Of a stretch of DNA of 32,823 bases, positions 32,553 to 32,823 are shown in pieces. The notes below the pieces were generated by a model. The model had not been told where the DNA came from. It did no database searches and worked only from the letters and a program-made list of their open reading frames with translations. This stretch comes from Cellulomonadaceae bacterium (lineage in GTDB: Bacteria > Actinomycetota > Actinomycetes > Actinomycetales > Cellulomonadaceae): assembly GCA_031256435.1 (NCBI GenBank), contig JAIRQO010000083.1, positions 1 through 32,823 of the forward strand. The letters run 5' to 3'. How positions within the stretch are numbered: the first letter of the stretch is position 1; the number at the start of each line of letters is the position of its first letter. Position numbers and translations under genes: made by a program.

Positions 32553-32823
32553 GTGGCAGACCTCACTCTTAGCGCAAATAATCCGTCAACCGTCAAAGCC
32601 GAAGCCCTTGTCATTGCGAGCGCCATCACGCCCGATGGACTCAGCATTGCAACGCAGCAACTCCCCGACGAGTTTGTTGCCACCATCGAGAAACTCGCTG
32701 TTCCGCTCGGCATCACCGGCGCTGCTGACGAGATTCGGCGCCTACCCGCCGTGGACGGCATCAAAGCAAAAACCGTGGTGGTCACGGGCTTGGGCAAGCC
32801 TCAGGATGACGGCACCTTTGGCA
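32553..32823 (+). CDS. pepA: Leucyl aminopeptidase (3' end cut off)
   Basis: The frame from GTG 32553 stays open to the window edge (90 residues). It begins A-D-L-T-L-S-A-N-N-P and continues with A-L-V-I-A and V-V-T-G-L-G-K, the layout of the N-terminal macrodomain-like region of M17 leucyl aminopeptidases. The catalytic zinc domain lies outside the window. It is divergent from pyrD. The call rests on the N-terminal domain only. Confidence 0.75.
   Translation, partial: MADLTLSANNPSTVKAEALVIASAITPDGLSIATQQLPDEFVATIEKLAVPLGITGAADEIRRLPAVDGIKAKTVVVTGLGKPQDDGTFG

Overview
The window looks like chromosome from a high-GC Gram-positive bacterium (Actinobacteria/Actinomycetota). Evidence: GC-rich genes with many GTG starts, a Dop–ARC pupylation pair, DUF3043, DUF445, DUF4921 and C4-zinc-ribbon families typical of the phylum, and promoters with a TANNNT -10 box 6-8 nt before the start codon (leaderless mRNAs). 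Genus cannot be fixed from the sequence; a member of the Actinomycetaceae/Micrococcales side is a guess.

Layout. 1-755 (+): two tandem CrcB fluoride-channel subunits. 758-6322 (-): arginine biosynthesis operon argC-argJ-argB-argD-argF, the first four genes overlapping by 1-4 nt. 6362-11516 (-): pheS-pheT and a DUF4921 (GalT/HIT-like) gene. 11656-12614 (-): a lone AbrB-type regulator and a small lipoprotein. 12639-17849 (-): a coupled operon of M50 site-2 protease, tRNA m1A58 methyltransferase TrmI, proteasome-type AAA ATPase ARC, and depupylase Dop, with no pup or 20S proteasome genes beside it. 17869-20253 (-): NIF3-like protein, C4 zinc-ribbon coiled coil and HAD phosphatase. 20297-26610: ArsR, DUF445, superoxide dismutase, polysaccharide deacetylase, ErpA, M20 dipeptidase and DUF3043, on both strands. 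26646-27653 (+): aldo/keto reductase. 27723-30266: an AT-richer islet bounded by 106-bp direct repeats. 30167-32823: a GluB-like lipoprotein, pyrD, and the start of pepA.

The islet is the main accessory region. The repeats are copies of the 3' end of the solute-binding-protein gene. The left junction also carries a remnant of the 3' end of a second aldo/keto reductase gene. Inside are three same-strand genes: an unrecognised 276-aa protein, a 204-aa three-helix membrane protein, and a paralogue of the latter broken by one frameshift at an A6 run.

Two patterns run across the whole window. First, nearly every first-in-unit gene has a -10 box so close to its start codon that the transcript should be leaderless. 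In one case two divergent genes have start codons 17 nt apart and overlapping -10 boxes. Second, short tandem repeats of 15 or 18 bp lie in frame inside housekeeping genes (argD, pheT, arc, dop, trmI, the deacetylase), and others grow out of gene 3' ends into intergenic DNA (DUF445, pyrD, zinc ribbon). This suggests an active repeat-expansion process in this genome.
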